Source: Tipula vernalis
Taxonomy: Eukaryota; Arthropoda; Insecta; Diptera; Tipulidae
NCBI GenBank assembly: GCA_958295665.1
Contig: OY282558.1
Span: 65,460,789-65,524,788, forward strand
DNA: 64,000 bases
Direction of reading: 5' to 3'
In this document: piece after piece, positions 45,546 to 57,875 of the stretch
Position numbering within the stretch: position 1 is the first letter of the stretch
Layout of the letters: each line of letters starts with the position of its first letter
Translations under genes and position numbers: made by a program
Notes under the pieces: generated by a model
Seen by the model: the letters and a program-made list of their open reading frames with translations, nothing else
Databases searched by the model: none
Told to the model about the DNA's origin: nothing

Positions 45546-46244
45546 TGGCGTTAAATATTAATAAAATAATATAAAGTGCAAGTAAAAAAAAAGTGAAAAA
45601 TAAAAAAGATCATTAAATTAGCAAACCCCTGCTGAAAAATATCTAAAATTAAAGAACGACAGTTTTTGGTTAAAAACAGAAGTTATACCCACGAGAACAT
45701 AACCGTTTTTTTTACCACAAATTTTAAAGGCTATACACATAAGAACATAGCTAAAGCCGTTCCACTGAAGTAGTGAAACTAAATAAACCGTGATAAAGTT
45801 TGTACCATTAGTAGGCGGGTTACAAATATCAACGCAACATCGTCAAACGGGAGAAATACAGCATATTCATTTATTTAGAAGACACACGTGCGGGTTCCGT
45901 GTGTACAAAAACCGGCTGTGCACTATAAAGACCTTTGTGGCAAAACTAATCCACAAATAGGCCATGAAAAGCCTCTTAATTTTAATGTAAGTAAAAATTA
46001 ATAACAAAATAAAAAAAAAAATATTAAGAAACAGTAATTATAATAACGATAATAATAGTAACTAAATATATTTTTATAATAACAATTACAAAATAAACAA
46101 TAATAAAAAGTGAATATAATAACAAGTAATAATAAAAGTAACTAAACATTTTGTTCAATTACAACAATATAAAGTGATCATAATAATCAACGATACTAAT
46201 ATAAACAAAATTTAAAATATAATAATAAAAAGTGAAACATCATA
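45546..46244 (+). other. Untranslated leader of the errantivirus-like element
   Basis: About 700 bp of A-rich leader between primer-binding site and gag ATG, poor in upstream ATGs. Probably carries packaging signals. Confidence 0.5.
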
Positions 46245-47537
46245 ATGACGACACCAGTGGATCAAAAATTAGATCAAATCCAAGCTGCATTGACAAAAAT
46301 AACCGGAGCCCTAAATGCTCAAATTGAGTTCACCAAACAAATCGAGTGGAGATTCGAGGTACTGGAGAAACCTATAAATCCAGCTGCAACAACAATATTC
46401 GCAGTACCACAAAACGAACAAGAGCTTAAGGACATAAGTAAGTCACCTGACTGCGTGAAGGAACTACAACAGTTCGATGGAAATCCAACTCAATATATCT
46501 CTTGGGTGCACAATGTCGAGAACATTCTACGAGATTATAACATTGTACGCACTAAACCAATCTATAGAGCAATACTGCAACACATACGGCAAAAGATTAG
46601 AGGAAACGCCGATGCGGCATTAATATCATATAACATCTTCGATGATGAGTGGGCGTCTATAAAAAAGTGCCTGTCGCTCCACTACGCAGATAAGAGGGAT
46701 CTTCGAACGTTAGAACATCAATTAAATAACCTTTTACAAAGAAATATGTCAATCGATGAATTTTATGCCAATGTGAATCATCAATTCTCATTGATAGTAA
46801 ATAAGATAAAAACGAAGGATTATTCGACAGAAACCATCAGCGTCCTAGTCGAAAACTACAGGAATCGAGCTTTGGATGTTTTAAAGGGGGTTAAATGGAG
46901 AATTGTCACGAATGTTAATCATCCAAAAACCGACCACACTTCCGGAAGCATATGGGTCCTGCCTTGAGATTCAAAACATAATTTCATAAATTTGACGATT
47001 CAGAAAAAGAACGTTAATAACTCGGTAACAGCTCCAATCAACCAATTTTCGTATATCAACCCACAAAATCCACGAATTAATAACTCGGTCAACCAAGTTT
47101 CGTATACCAATTCACATAATCCACGAGTAATCCACAATTTAATACCACTGCAATGGAAAAACATGGTATACAATAATCAACATTATAACAACCAAACATC
47201 ATACAACAATCAAAATCCGATTCAACAAATACCACCTAGGCCAATTTATCCGAAACCTGCAACACCAATGGAAATTGACCAGTCAATTCAAACCAAACGC
47301 GTAAATTACATGAATAGACCAGCATATCAAAATAACCATCAACCAAAAATAGAACATCGAAGCTACGGCGAACCCCAAAGACAGCAAAGAATTTATCATT
47401 TGGATACACAGGAGGAAGAGGAATATAATCAGTTAATTAATGAAAATATGGATATCGAGGCATTAGAAGACGAACCTGAGGAAATAAACTCAGAGATAAA
47501 TTTTATGGAGAAAGCCTCTCTAGCATACCATACCTAG
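46245..47537 (+). pseudogene. gag: Errantivirus-like gag
   Basis: The ATG at 46,245 opens a frame with an N-terminal coiled segment and capsid-type helices (CVKELQQFDGNPTQYISW, WASIKKCLSLHYADKRDL, LRTLEHQLNNLLQ). A local double frame change at about 46,900-46,990 places a TGA at 46,965; the LPEAYGSCLEIQN segment there reads in another frame. The rest is asparagine/glutamine-rich with no zinc knuckle, usual for errantivirus gag. It ends at 47,537, overlapping pol in the -1 frame. Confidence 0.75.
47498..47504 (+). promoter_or_regulatory. Candidate -1 frameshift site AAATTTT
   Basis: The heptamer A AAT TTT fits the X XXY YYZ slippery pattern in the gag frame. It lies 33 nt before the gag stop, inside the window where the -1 pol frame is already open (from about 47,480). 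A downstream hairpin was not assessed. Confidence 0.55.
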
Positions 47538-50246
47538 AGTACAAAACAGCAAAAAATAACATCCTCAAATTTTTAATCGACACGGGAGCCAACAAGAACT
47601 TCATCAAACCTGAACTAGCTGAAGGATCCATTCCCACTAATGTCCCGTTTAAAATAAAATCAGCGGGAGGGGACATCAAGATCAGTAAAAAAATATTCGG
47701 ACAATTTTTCAAATGCATTAGAATTGACACATTAATAGAGTTTTTTGTATTACCTGGTTTAAAAACATTCGACGGAATAATCGGGGACGACACTCTAAAA
47801 AAACTTGGAGCAATTATCGACCGGAAAAATAACATTTTAACCATAACCCCAAATATCAAAATTCAACTTAAGGAAAAACACTCAGTTCAAGTAAACAACA
47901 TCGAAGTTCGGGATAGTCACTTATCCTCAGAAGCCAGACAAAACCTCAAAGAAATCGTGGCAAAATTCAAAACACTATTTAAACCAGTCAACAATACTGA
48001 AACAATTGATACTAACGTAAAAGCGGAAATAAAAACAACAACAGATGAACCAATCTACACGAAATCCTATCCCTATCCAGTCAGCATGAGGCACGAAGTG
48101 GAGAAACAAATAGACCAATTTCTAAAAGATGGAATCATAAGGCCGTCTAAAAGCCCATACAACTCACCAATTTGGGTAGTTGAAAAAAAGCTGGATGCAT
48201 CAGGCATCAAAAAATATAGGATAGTCGTCGATTTTAAAAGAATAAACGCCGTCACGGTGTCAGACACATATTCAATTCCTGACATATCAAACACATTGGC
48301 AAATCTTGGAAAATCAAAATTTTTTTACAACCATCGACCTTACATCAGGATTTCACCAAATCAGGATGATAGAAAAGGATATTCCGAAAACATCTTTTTC
48401 CACGATGAATGGAAAATATGAATTTTTAAGACTACCTTTCGGACTAAAAAATGCGCCAGCTATATTCCAACGAATGATAGACGACGTATTGAAAGAATTC
48501 ATCGGAATCATCTGCTATGTATATATTGACGACATCATCATATTCGGAGGGAAAACCGAAGAAGAACACCTTATTAATGTCAAAAGAGTATTCTCGAAAC
48601 TTGAAAAAGCTAACCTACGTGTCAACCTTGACAAAACGGAATTCATGAAAACAGAAACAGAATTCCTAGGATACATCATAACAAACCAAGGAATAAGGCC
48701 AGATTTAAAGAAGGTAGCGGCTATACGAAACCTAAAGAGCACAGATAATTTAAAAGAGTTAAAATCATTCCTTGGACTCGCATCGTATTATCGACGTTTT
48801 ATTAGAGACTTCGCGAAAATCGCCAAGCCCTTAACCAACCTCACAAGAGGCGAAAACGCACAAATTAAAGCAACACAATCAAAAAAAGTGAAAATCAGCT
48901 TAACAGGAAAAGAACTCCAATCATTCCGTCAGATCAAAGAGGTTTTAGCATCCACTGAGATATTAATCTTTCCAGACTTCGATAAACCTTTTATACTTAC
49001 TACCGACGCCTCAGATTATGCAATTGGTGCCATATTATCACAGGGTGACATCGGAAAGGACAGACCAATCACATATATATCCAGATCGTTAAACAAGACC
49101 GAAGAGAACTATGCGGTCAATGAAAAAGAGATGCTAGCAATCATTTGGGCATTAGATAACTTACGAAATTACCTGTACGGAGCGAAAAAAATTAAAATCC
49201 TCACGGACCACCAGCCGATCACATTTGCACTAAGTACTAAAAATAATAACGCAAAATTAAAAAGATGGAAGGCCCGATTGGAAGAGTACAACTATGAACT
49301 CATATACAAACCTGGATTTACCAACAAAGTAGCCGATGCCTTGTCAAGATTAGAACTAGAGGCCAACACCCTATCATCAACCTCCACGATACACAGCGCT
49401 GAAGAAGACAGCACAGACCTAATCCAGTACTGCGAAGCACCTATAAACGTCTTCAGAAACCAACTGATAATCAAGACAGGCAAATATATTGATTGTCATG
49501 AAGAAACACATCCTACTTATCATAGGCATTACATTAGCCTACCGGAAATAAATAAGGACAATCTTACAAAAATCCTAAGGGATAATCTCCATCCAACCAT
49601 CATCAATGGAATAAAAATACCCGAAGAACACATCCAAATGTTACAAGACGTTTTCAAAGAACAGTTCCCGGGATTGAAGTTACGTCTAACACAAAGAGTG
49701 GTCCAAGACGTCAGCAACGAGGAAAATAAATTTAAAATTATAACAGAGGAGCATAATCGAGCACACAGAAATCACGCTGAGAACAAGGATCAAATCCTAG
49801 AACGGTACTATTTTCCACGAATGACCAGCCTAATAAAAAAATATACCAAAACCTGCAGCATCTGTAATACAAATAAATATGACAGACACCCAAATCAAGT
49901 CGAGCTCCAAGAAACGCCGGTTCCAACATATCCAACAGAAATACTCCATATGGATATAATCGAGATAAAGAATGAAAAATTTATATCATGCGTGGATAGA
50001 TTCTCTAAATTTACAAAGTTTTTCCACATCAACAACAAATCCGTTCTTCACATCAGAGACAAAATAATCAAAATTCTGCATTACTTCACAATTCCCAGAT
50101 TATTAGTAATGGATAATGAGGGGAGTTTCGTAAGTCCCATCGTAATGGACTATCTAAAAACCTTGGGGATAGAAATATACTTAACACCGCCCCAGCGAAG
50201 TGAGGTAAATATTTTTCAATGGACGAATCATCAATGGAAATTTTAA
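47505..50246 (+). pseudogene. pol: Errantivirus-like pol (protease, RT, RNase H, integrase)
   Basis: Protease FLIDTGANKNF (47,570-47,603). RT: KKYRIVVDFKRINAVT, LTSGFHQIRMIEKDIPKTSF, LRLPFGLKNAPAIFQR and active site YIDDIIIF (48,520-48,545). RNase H: TTDASDYAIGAILSQ, ENYAVNEKEMLAIIWAL and LTDHQPI. Integrase: H2C2 finger (HNRAH...CSICNTNKY) and core with MDIIEI, VMDNEGSF and IYLTPPQRSEV. A single extra base in the T8 run near 48,320 shifts the frame. The integrase stops right after the third catalytic region because of a deletion, so the DNA-binding tail is absent. Confidence 0.85.
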
Positions 50247-51587
50247 ATTAATCCATGTCATCAACTTGACCGAATATGAGGAAATAATCAACAGAATTAG
50301 AACTTCACTTGACAACATTGACCCAGAAAGCAGTCTTCGACCTCAACTGATTCACCAAATGAACCAAACCAAGCAGCTAATATCAGAACTCAAAGGTCAA
50401 AAAACACGATCTCGCCGATCAATCAACTGGATCGGCTCCGCATGGAAATGGATTGCAGGATCACCAGACGCCACAGACTGGGATCAAATATTGAAAAGTC
50501 AAAATCAAATCATCGATAACAATAATCAACAATATAAGATCAACAATGTCTTAATGACCACAGCACAGCAGATTCTCAATGAATACAACAAAATTGTTGA
50601 TCATTTACACGAAAACTCAGATGAAAAAATCCAACAAATACTATTCAACCGACAAACCATAATCAAAGAGGAGATAAAAGAAATCATTCGAGCCGCGCAA
50701 TTAGCAAAAGGAAAAATAATCAATACAAATTTATTGGATAAAGAAGAAATCAGTCGCCTGGTTGCAGAAATCGAAACCCTTCCATATTCTAACGATATAG
50801 AGGCAATAGAATACGCAGAACCTATGATGCTGGCTAAAGAATCAACAATACTATATGTTATATCAATACCGAAAACAAGTAAACAGGAATACAATGACGT
50901 CATGGTAAGATCAACGATTGAGAACAATAAACAGATATACCTGGAATACAACGAACTTCTGGTAAATCAAGACGAAATGTTCGGGATCCTTCGAGAATGC
51001 AAACTATTTCGCGAGACCATACTTTGTGAGAGAGAGATAATTTGGAAAAATTAAAAACCGACCACTGCATCAACCAGCTCATAAGGGGATTAGATGCCCA
51101 TTGAAACTACCAATTCAACAAGAATCAGATAATCGACACCCTAAACGACAATACGATTTTTCTGAGCAACTTTAAAGGAGATATATTTTACAACAACACG
51201 GATAAATACCTGGAGGGAAGCTTTCTAGTACAATACGACAATGAAACGATTAAGATCAACAATAAAACCTTCACCAGCAGAGATATTAGGAAATCACAAG
51301 TACTACCAACAGTACTACAACCTAATATAACAGATAAAGGTGTACAAATCGACTCAGGATACCATCATAACCTGCACCTAAATAATGTAGATCGACTACA
51401 AAAATTATTTACAAAACATAAGGAAGCAGCCTTTGTAGACTTCGGTATAATATCCATAATTTTCATCATAATGCTCATCCTTTTATTAAGAACAAAACGC
51501 AAAAAATGGTCAAATCCAAAACCATGTCAAGAAGAAGTCATCATCAGCCAATCTGAAGTCCAACCAATTAGCCTGAAATTTTGACCC
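50247..51587 (+). pseudogene. env: Errantivirus-like env, 5'-truncated
   Basis: The open frame lacks a signal peptide and the N-terminal ectodomain, lost in the integrase-env deletion. It contains a furin-type site and adjacent hydrophobic fusion-peptide-like stretch (RSRRSINWIGSAWKWIAG, near 50,410-50,460), a helical region, and, after a frame change near 51,050-51,110, a transmembrane segment (FGIISIIFIIMLILLL, 51,440-51,487) with a basic cytoplasmic tail. The layout resembles insect errantivirus F-like glycoproteins. Non-functional as it stands. Confidence 0.75.
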
Positions 51588-51604
51588 ACGGGACGCGGAT
51601 CCTG

Positions 51605-51616
51605 TAGGGGGGAAGA
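51605..51616 (+). promoter_or_regulatory. Polypurine tract
   Basis: GTAGGGGGGAAG ends directly at the 3' LTR start, as needed for plus-strand priming. Confidence 0.8.
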
Positions 51617-51894
51617 GTTAACACAACTAGAATTGCAATTCAACTTAAATTGCAAACACGCGCATCACCTAAAGACGCTTAATCAGTTTAAAAGGAAAAC
51701 ACATGTAAGAACACGCGCAGACATGTTCTAGTTATTTGAGAATATTATAATTTACTTATTAAGCAATTTTTTATATATAAAATGTTAACATATTTTGAAA
51801 GTTAGTTAGTTTTAGTTTGAAATGTTAAAGATAAACACAAAATAATAAAATAAATTCATTTTTTTTATATAATCTTCGAGTAAAACTCTTAACT
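51617..51894 (+). repeat. Errantivirus-like 3' LTR (278 bp)
   Basis: Near-identical to the 5' LTR; the differences are a few substitutions (for example CAACTTAAATTGC for CAACATAAATTAC) and small homopolymer changes. Confidence 0.9.
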
Positions 51895-51898
51895 TCCA

Positions 51899-52236
51899 TA
51901 TACCAACATAAGAATTCAGCAACAAACACATGATTCACCGAATAAATAGTGTCAATATGTCAGAAATGGATTTCAACAAAAATTGACTTGATGAATTCAA
52001 TTTATCGAAATTAAATGGAATACAGACAGTCAACTACTTTCCATTTTGATGAAGATGTGCAACCAAAATATGTCAGTGTACAGTTTAATAAAAATTCTAG
52101 TAAACAGCTTCCAATTTTTTTTTTTTTTTTTCAAAATTATGATCACAAAATGAAAATTCATTGGAACAGAAAATAAAGTCTGTTTATTTCATAAATTGAA
52201 ATGTTCAGATTACTCTTCATTTTATTTTGGACAACG
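51899..52236. other. Target DNA between two LTR elements
   Basis: AT-rich DNA with a T16 run near 52,116. No gene recognised. Confidence 0.4.
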
Positions 52237-52240
52237 GTTT

Positions 52241-52448
52241 TGTTATGTACATGATCACACTTATTTACATACTTATTTGTACATGACCTATTTATATAAA
52301 GCCTATTCGTATTGTACATGGCCTATGAATCGGTATTGATACATAGCCTACGATTATGATATTTTTAATAATAAACTTCAGTCTTGTTCTCATACTTGAA
52401 GCTGGTGTTTCATTTACTGTATCGTAGTTACGATTCCAATATACAACA
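52241..52448 (+). repeat. Young Gypsy 5' LTR (208 bp)
   Basis: TGTTATGTACATG...ATATACAACA. A TATATAAAG box sits near 52,302 and AATAAA near 52,368. Confidence 0.95.
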
Positions 52449-52530
52449 TTTGGCGACGAAGCGGTAAACATAATTTTTTTTTTTGTGTTTTGTTGAAACG
52501 CACGCGTGTTGGCTATATATATTTTTTTAA

Positions 52531-54349
52531 GTGAGAGTAATTTTTTTTTTTTTTGTGAATATTATAGCAAACCAAAGTGCATTTATTGGTTCAATTGAAT
52601 GCTTTGATAAATCAAAGTGCGATTTCGAAACGTATATGGAACGATTTTCCGAATTAATTAAGATTAATAAAACAGTAATAACTGCGGAAACCAAGTTACC
52701 GTTTTTTCTTAATTCTATTGGTGCGGATGCTTTTATTACTTTAAAAAACCTGTGTACACCTAACTCGCCCGCAGAAAAATCCTATAACGAGTGCGTAGAG
52801 TTGCTTAAACAACATTATAATCCAAAAAAAATTGGTTGTTTTGGAACGTTTTAAATTTAATAAACGGGAACAAAAAGCAACTGAAACAATTGGCGATTAC
52901 ATCATGGAATTGAAAAGAATGGCGCGTACATGTGAGTTTGGTACATTTCTAAATGACGCGCTACTGGATCGGTTTATTAGTGGTTTATGTAGTAGTGCTA
53001 TCCAAAACCGTTTAGTGGAAAGTGATATCTCGTTTGAAAATGCATGCACTAAGGCGTTAAGTATGGAATTAGCTGCGAGTGAAACAAAACATTTTCATAC
53101 AGAAACGGAAATTTCATATATACAGTTTAATAAGAGAAATCAAGTGAGAAATACAAACGTGAAACAATCGACAACAACAAAGCAAGCTTCAAGTATGAAA
53201 GGTTATAAAAATAACGAAAATAATAAAGCGTGTTCGAGGTGTGGCAAAGTACATAACGGGGAAGAATGCCCAGCAATCAAGTGGTCATGTTTCAAGTGCA
53301 AGCGAAGGGGTCATACAGCTAAAATGTGTCACGCAAATCGGTCGGTTCATCAGGTTGAAGATGAAATACCGGGTGATAAAAGTTCGGATGATGACGTGTT
53401 AGGGTATATTTATCAGATAAACGGTAATAAAACTAAACCGGTGTTTATAGTTTTATCGGTAAATAATATCGACCTTCGTTTTGAAGTGGATACTGGAGCC
53501 TGTGGAACCGTTATTTGTGCGTCGACGTTTCAGAAGATTTTTGGAGTGTTACCTCTACAGCCACATAATAGTTTGAAAACCGTGAGTGGAGAAACAATAG
53601 CGGTTGATGGATTTACAGTAGTCAATGTAAATCATCGAAATAAAAATCATGCATTAGAATTGATTGTAGTGAAAACAGACAAACAATTTGTACCGTTATT
53701 GGGGCGTACTTGGTTAAGCGTACTCTTTCCCAAGTGGGAACAACAATTCATGGTGAGCCACGTGGATGTGAAAAGCAACGGCGACAATGACCTTCAAGTA
53801 CTTGTAGACTCGTACAAGGTCAAATTTCCAAATGTGTTTTCAGAAGAAAATTTGTCAATTAAATTGCACAAAGCATCAATTGAATTGAAAGATAATTGGA
53901 TGCCGGTGTTCTGCAAGCCGTATACTGTACCATATTCACTCCGATCAAAAGTGGAGGAGGAACTTCGAAAAATGCAAGCTAATGGTACAATATTCCCTGT
54001 ACATACAAGTGAATGGGCCAGTCCAATTGTTACAACGTTGAAGAAAGACGGCCGTTTACGTATTTGTGTTGACTTTAAAACAACAGTTAATCGGGTTATA
54101 AATAACGATTCGTATCCATTACCACAATGTGATGACATTCTAGCTAGTTTAACGGGAGGTCAAAGATTTACAGTATTGGATTTGTCCGGAGCCTACCAGC
54201 AATTGGAGATTGATGAAAAGTCGAAACCATTATTTACAATCAACACGCATTTGGGATTGTTCCGTTTTAACCGTTTAACATATGGTATACCATCGGCTCC
54301 TGCTATTTTCCAGCGCACAATGGACCAAATTTTAAACGGAGTGCCTTGA
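52531..54349 (+). pseudogene. gag-pol: Young Gypsy gag-protease-RT (first part)
   Basis: Capsid-type start with FIGSIECFDKSKCDFETYMER, then an apparent one-base shift near 52,835 in an A-rich run (AATCCAAAAAAAATT). Two zinc knuckles, CSRCGKVHNGEEC and CFKCKRRGHTAKMC (53,230-53,330). Protease FEVDTGACGTVI (53,480-53,515). RT: WMPVFCKPYTVPY, ASPIVTTLKKDGRLRICVDF, VLDLSGAYQQLEID and FNRLTYGIPSAPAIFQR. A TGA at 54,347 stands where other Gypsy RTs have an ordinary codon just before the YLDD active site. gag and pol share one frame, unlike the errantivirus-like neighbour. Confidence 0.85.
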
Positions 54350-56580
54350 ACGTTTTGCTACTTAGATGACGTAATTATAACGGGTTGTACTATGGAAGAA
54401 TGTGCTGCCAATACGGAAAAGGTCTTGGAGCGTCTTTCGAACTTTAACGTACGAGTAAATTTGAACAAGTGTTTATTCTATCAGCCTAGTGTGGAATATT
54501 TAGGTCATGTGATCAACAAAGACGGAGTGCAACCGTGCCCGAAGAAAGTGGTGGCTATCAAAGAAGCGCCAACACCTACCAACATCACCGAGTTGAAATC
54601 CTATTTATTGGTCGATTGGTCAACAATTATAGAAAATTTGCACCAATGCAAACAGATGTGTTGACATCACTGTACCGTCTTACTTAAAAAGACGTAGATT
54701 TTATATGGGATGCGGAAAGTCAGCAGGCGTTTGAGTTATCGAAAGCAATTATATCCGAAAAAAGTTTATTGGTACATTATGACCCTACAAAGCAACTGTT
54801 CCTGTCATGTGACGCAAGTTCTACAGGTGTAGGAGCTGTCTTAAGCCAAATGTGCAACAAAGTGGAGCAGCCCGTAATATTTGCTTCAGCAACGTTGTCG
54901 GAAGCTGAGCGAAAGTATTCGCAACTGGAAAAAGAGGCGTTAAGTATAATTTTTGGCTTAAAAAAATTTATTAAATTTCTACTTGGCAGGTCCTTTGTAA
55001 TTTATACTGATCATCAGCCTTTGATTAGTATTTTCAACCCACGGAAAGGCATTTCAATAACAGCTGCATCCAGGTTACATCGTTGGGCCATAATTTTATC
55101 GGCATATAACTACTCCATTAGTTATAAACGAGGCCGAGAAAATTCGGTAGCTGACGCGTTGTCGCGTTTAGCGCTGCCATCTACACAAAGTATCGACATT
55201 ACAACTAGTCTTATCAATCTGTTAATGGATTGTGAGAAATTGCCAATATCAGCGGAAGATGTTGCTAAAAACACTAATTTGGACCCATTAATGTCGAGAC
55301 TAGTAACAACAATAACTAATGGTTGGTCTAATTCTTGCGAAGACCCTCATTGGAAACCATATTTTGTTCGACATTTCGAATTGACGGTAGAAAAAGGATG
55401 TATTGTTTGGGGTAACCGAGTTGTCATACCGACTGCTCTAAGACATCATGTATTGAAACTTCTACACGAAAACCACCCTGGCATGGTCAAGATGAAACTA
55501 TTGGCTAGGTTTACGCTATGGTGGCCAGGTCTAAATCAAGAAACCGAGGAATTGGTGCGTGAATGTGAGCCGTGCCAACGCTTCCAAACAAACAACAAAA
55601 TGGACGAAACATACTAAGGCTGGCCAAAATTACAACGTCCTTGGACCAGACTACACGCCGATTTCTTCTACTTCAATGATACTACGTTTCTTTTACTGAT
55701 CGACTCAACATCAAAGTGGATTGATTTGCACGTAATGGAAGCAACAGCAGCAGTGGATTTTATTGATAAATTGAGACAATTCTTTAGCTATTTTGGTATA
55801 CCACATCAGTTAGTAACGGACAATGGTCCGCCGTTTTCGTCCGAACGATTTTTAAAGTTTTTAAGGTGTAATGGAATTGAGCCAATGAAGAGTCCACCAT
55901 ATTTACCACAAGCTAACGGAATGGTAGAACGAGCGGTTCAGACAGTAAAGCAAAACTTCAAGAAGTCATGGGGAGATTTAAAATCAACTAAAGCCGATTT
56001 GAAGAAACACGTTCAGAGTTTCTTGTTTACATACCGCACCACACCGACACCGAGTACTTCAAAAAGTCCGGCGGAATTTCTACTTAAGTATTCGCCTAGA
56101 ACGTTATTAAGTCAATTGCGACCGAATTACGGAGATTCACAGATTATATCCGGCCCGACAAATTTGAAGTTTCCCTCAAAAATATTCGAATCTAAAGACC
56201 CCGTGTGGGTAAAGCTTAACAAACCATTTTGGGAGTCCGCTACAGTCGAGAAGCCTATCAGTTGGAATCGATATATCATCACGTACGAAGGCAAACTGAG
56301 AATAGTACACCAACGACAATTACGGCCACGTGCTTTGCCTAGTGGAACGGGTAACTATTTACAGCCGTCTTCTATGAATTCATCTACAGTACTACACCCC
56401 TCAGAGGAGAATGAATATACAACATCGCAATTGCAACAACCAACCAGTACCAGAAAATCTATACTACCAACTGAAAATTACGCAGTCAACGGAGAAGACA
56501 ATCCGTCTCTAAGAAATCACGAAGTGGAACTACGACGTTCAGCCAGAATACGAAGACCTCCTGAAAGATTGCACTATTAA
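54350..56580 (+). pseudogene. pol: Young Gypsy RT end, RNase H and integrase
   Basis: RT active site CYLDDVII (54,356-54,380), a frame slip near 54,610, and a TAA near 54,685. RNase H: LSCDASSTGVGAVLSQ, EKEALSIIFGLKK and YTDHQPL. Integrase finger HENHPGMVKMK...CEPCQRF, a stop near 55,615, core VTDNGPPFSSERF and YLPQANGMVERAVQTVK. C-terminal tail ends RRPPERLHY at 56,578. Four to five single-base defects in an element with near-identical LTRs is unusual. Confidence 0.85.
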
Positions 56581-56661
56581 ACGATTTTGTTTAAATTTAA
56601 GCCTTAAAATTTTGTATAATTATTAAATTTTGAAACTGAATTTTTATTAGAAGAAGGAAAA

Positions 56662-56869
56662 TGTTATGTACATGATCACACTTATTTACATACTTATTTG
56701 TACATGACCTATTTATATAAAGCCTATTCGTATTGTACATGGCCTATGAATCGGTATTGATACATAGCCTACAATTATGATATTTTTAATAATAAACTTC
56801 AGTCTTGTTCTCATACTTGAAGCTGGTGTTTCATTTACTGTATCGTAGTTACGATTCCAATATACAACA
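56662..56869 (+). repeat. Young Gypsy 3' LTR (208 bp)
   Basis: Matches the 5' LTR with one visible substitution. It follows the polypurine tract directly. Confidence 0.95.
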
Positions 56870-56873
56870 GGTT

Positions 56874-57200
56874 TAAGGAACATACAAGGTATATTGGCAA
56901 AATTAGGACATCATCAAATTTCGCTCAACATATAAATGATACGAAGCCATGAACACAAATTTGGAAGTTTTACATCGTATGAAAAAAGGTGACTTATTGG
57001 ATCGGATGGAAGAAATGTTAATATACAAAAATAGAAACAACACGTTCATGTTGAACTTAAAAATTAATACAACAGCCAACAAAATGTATGATTTGATTTT
57101 AAATTCATAAGTAAGGGGAACAATTTTCAGATTAAACATAGGAAAAAGGCGAAAAAATCGTTATAAGTTAAGCGACGACACCTGTCAAATTAAGTTTCAA
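56874..57200. other. Non-coding flank
   Basis: AT-rich DNA with no recognised feature. Confidence 0.4.
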
Positions 57201-57224
57201 CAGATATCTAGTTAGCCTAACTGA

Positions 57225-57449
57225 ATGAAAAAAAAATTCGGATTACTCACTGTGGAAGGCGACGAGGGGACTCAAAAGACCTGCGCACGAAGTCACAAAG
57301 AGAAGGCTGATCTGTTTGCGAAGTATCTGGTACCGGATTTCATGATACCGCCCCATTTTTATCAACTGGATGTGCGATATCACGATTTAGATTTACTATA
57401 TGTAAGTGTAACTCTGTTAGTTCCCACAACTCAAAGCTATAAGCGCTGA
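57225..57449 (+). pseudogene. Possible Jockey-type LINE ORF2 fragment
   Basis: The segment SHKEKADLFAKYLVPDF matches the linker before RT (compare SDKQKAILFAAHLEDTF in the LINE at 41,510-41,560). The rest has no recognised motif. Confidence 0.35.
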
Positions 57450-57468
57450 ACATTGACATACAAAATTC

Positions 57469-57650
57469 GGGTGAGTATAACGAAATCGTGGTTTTCAAAA
57501 TACCGGTTCTGAAAAAATAATAATCCCGGTTTTCAGAAAATCCCGATTTTTATTTTACGGGTGCAACTATGAAATCCTGTTTCAAAATTAAAATGTTGAC
57601 CCGGGATTTTGAAAACTGGGAGTTTGAATTTGGGATTTTGTAGTACACCC
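57469..57650. mobile_element. 182-bp MITE with 9-bp TSD
   Basis: The ends GGGTGAGTATAACGAAATC and GATTTTGTAGTACACCC are imperfect inverted repeats, extending to a shared GTTTTCAAAAT block inside. ACAAAATTC lies on both sides (57,460-57,468 and 57,651-57,659). A 9-bp (perhaps 10-bp) duplication suggests MULE-type mobilisation; 8-bp hAT is possible. No coding capacity. Confidence 0.85.
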
Positions 57651-57659
57651 ACAAAATTC

Positions 57660-57875
57660 GAATATATTTAAAATCTTAGGAATGTCGAAAAACTGTCTTT
57701 CAGAAAAATTCGAATAATCTCTATACCTATTATCTGGATCCCGATTGATCTCGATCAATTTCAATAACTCCGAAAAATTTGGATGTTAACGAGTAATTTC
57801 GGAAAGCATGTAAACATCTAGAAAACCCACAAAATTTACAAAAATTCTGTAAATATCGAATTATTTGTCTTAAAT
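57660..57875. other. Non-coding DNA
   Basis: AT-rich with repeated GAAAAATTCGAAT/CGAAAAATTTGGA-like motifs; no gene. Confidence 0.35.

Larger units (their letters stand above)
45248..51894 (+). mobile_element. Errantivirus-like LTR element, 6,647 bp
   Basis: Paired LTRs, TGGCGCCGAAACAGGGA primer-binding site, gag, pol, env remnant, and a GTAGGGGGGAAG polypurine tract before the 3' LTR. LTR ends AGTTAACA...TCTTAACT are errantivirus-like. A deletion joins the integrase to the envelope at about 50,210, so the copy is not infectious or autonomous. LTR copies differ at only a handful of sites, so insertion is fairly recent. Belongs to insect endogenous errantiviruses (Metaviridae) by architecture. 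Confidence 0.9.
52241..56869 (+). mobile_element. Young Gypsy element, 4,629 bp, TSD GTTT
   Basis: Identical-length 208-bp LTRs, GTTT on both outer sides (52,237-52,240; 56,870-56,873), a TGGCGAC-type primer-binding site at about 52,451-52,464, one gag-pol region, and an AGAAGAAGGAAAA polypurine tract (56,649-56,661). The LTRs appear to differ at one site (CCTACGATT against CCTACAATT), so insertion is recent. Confidence 0.95.
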
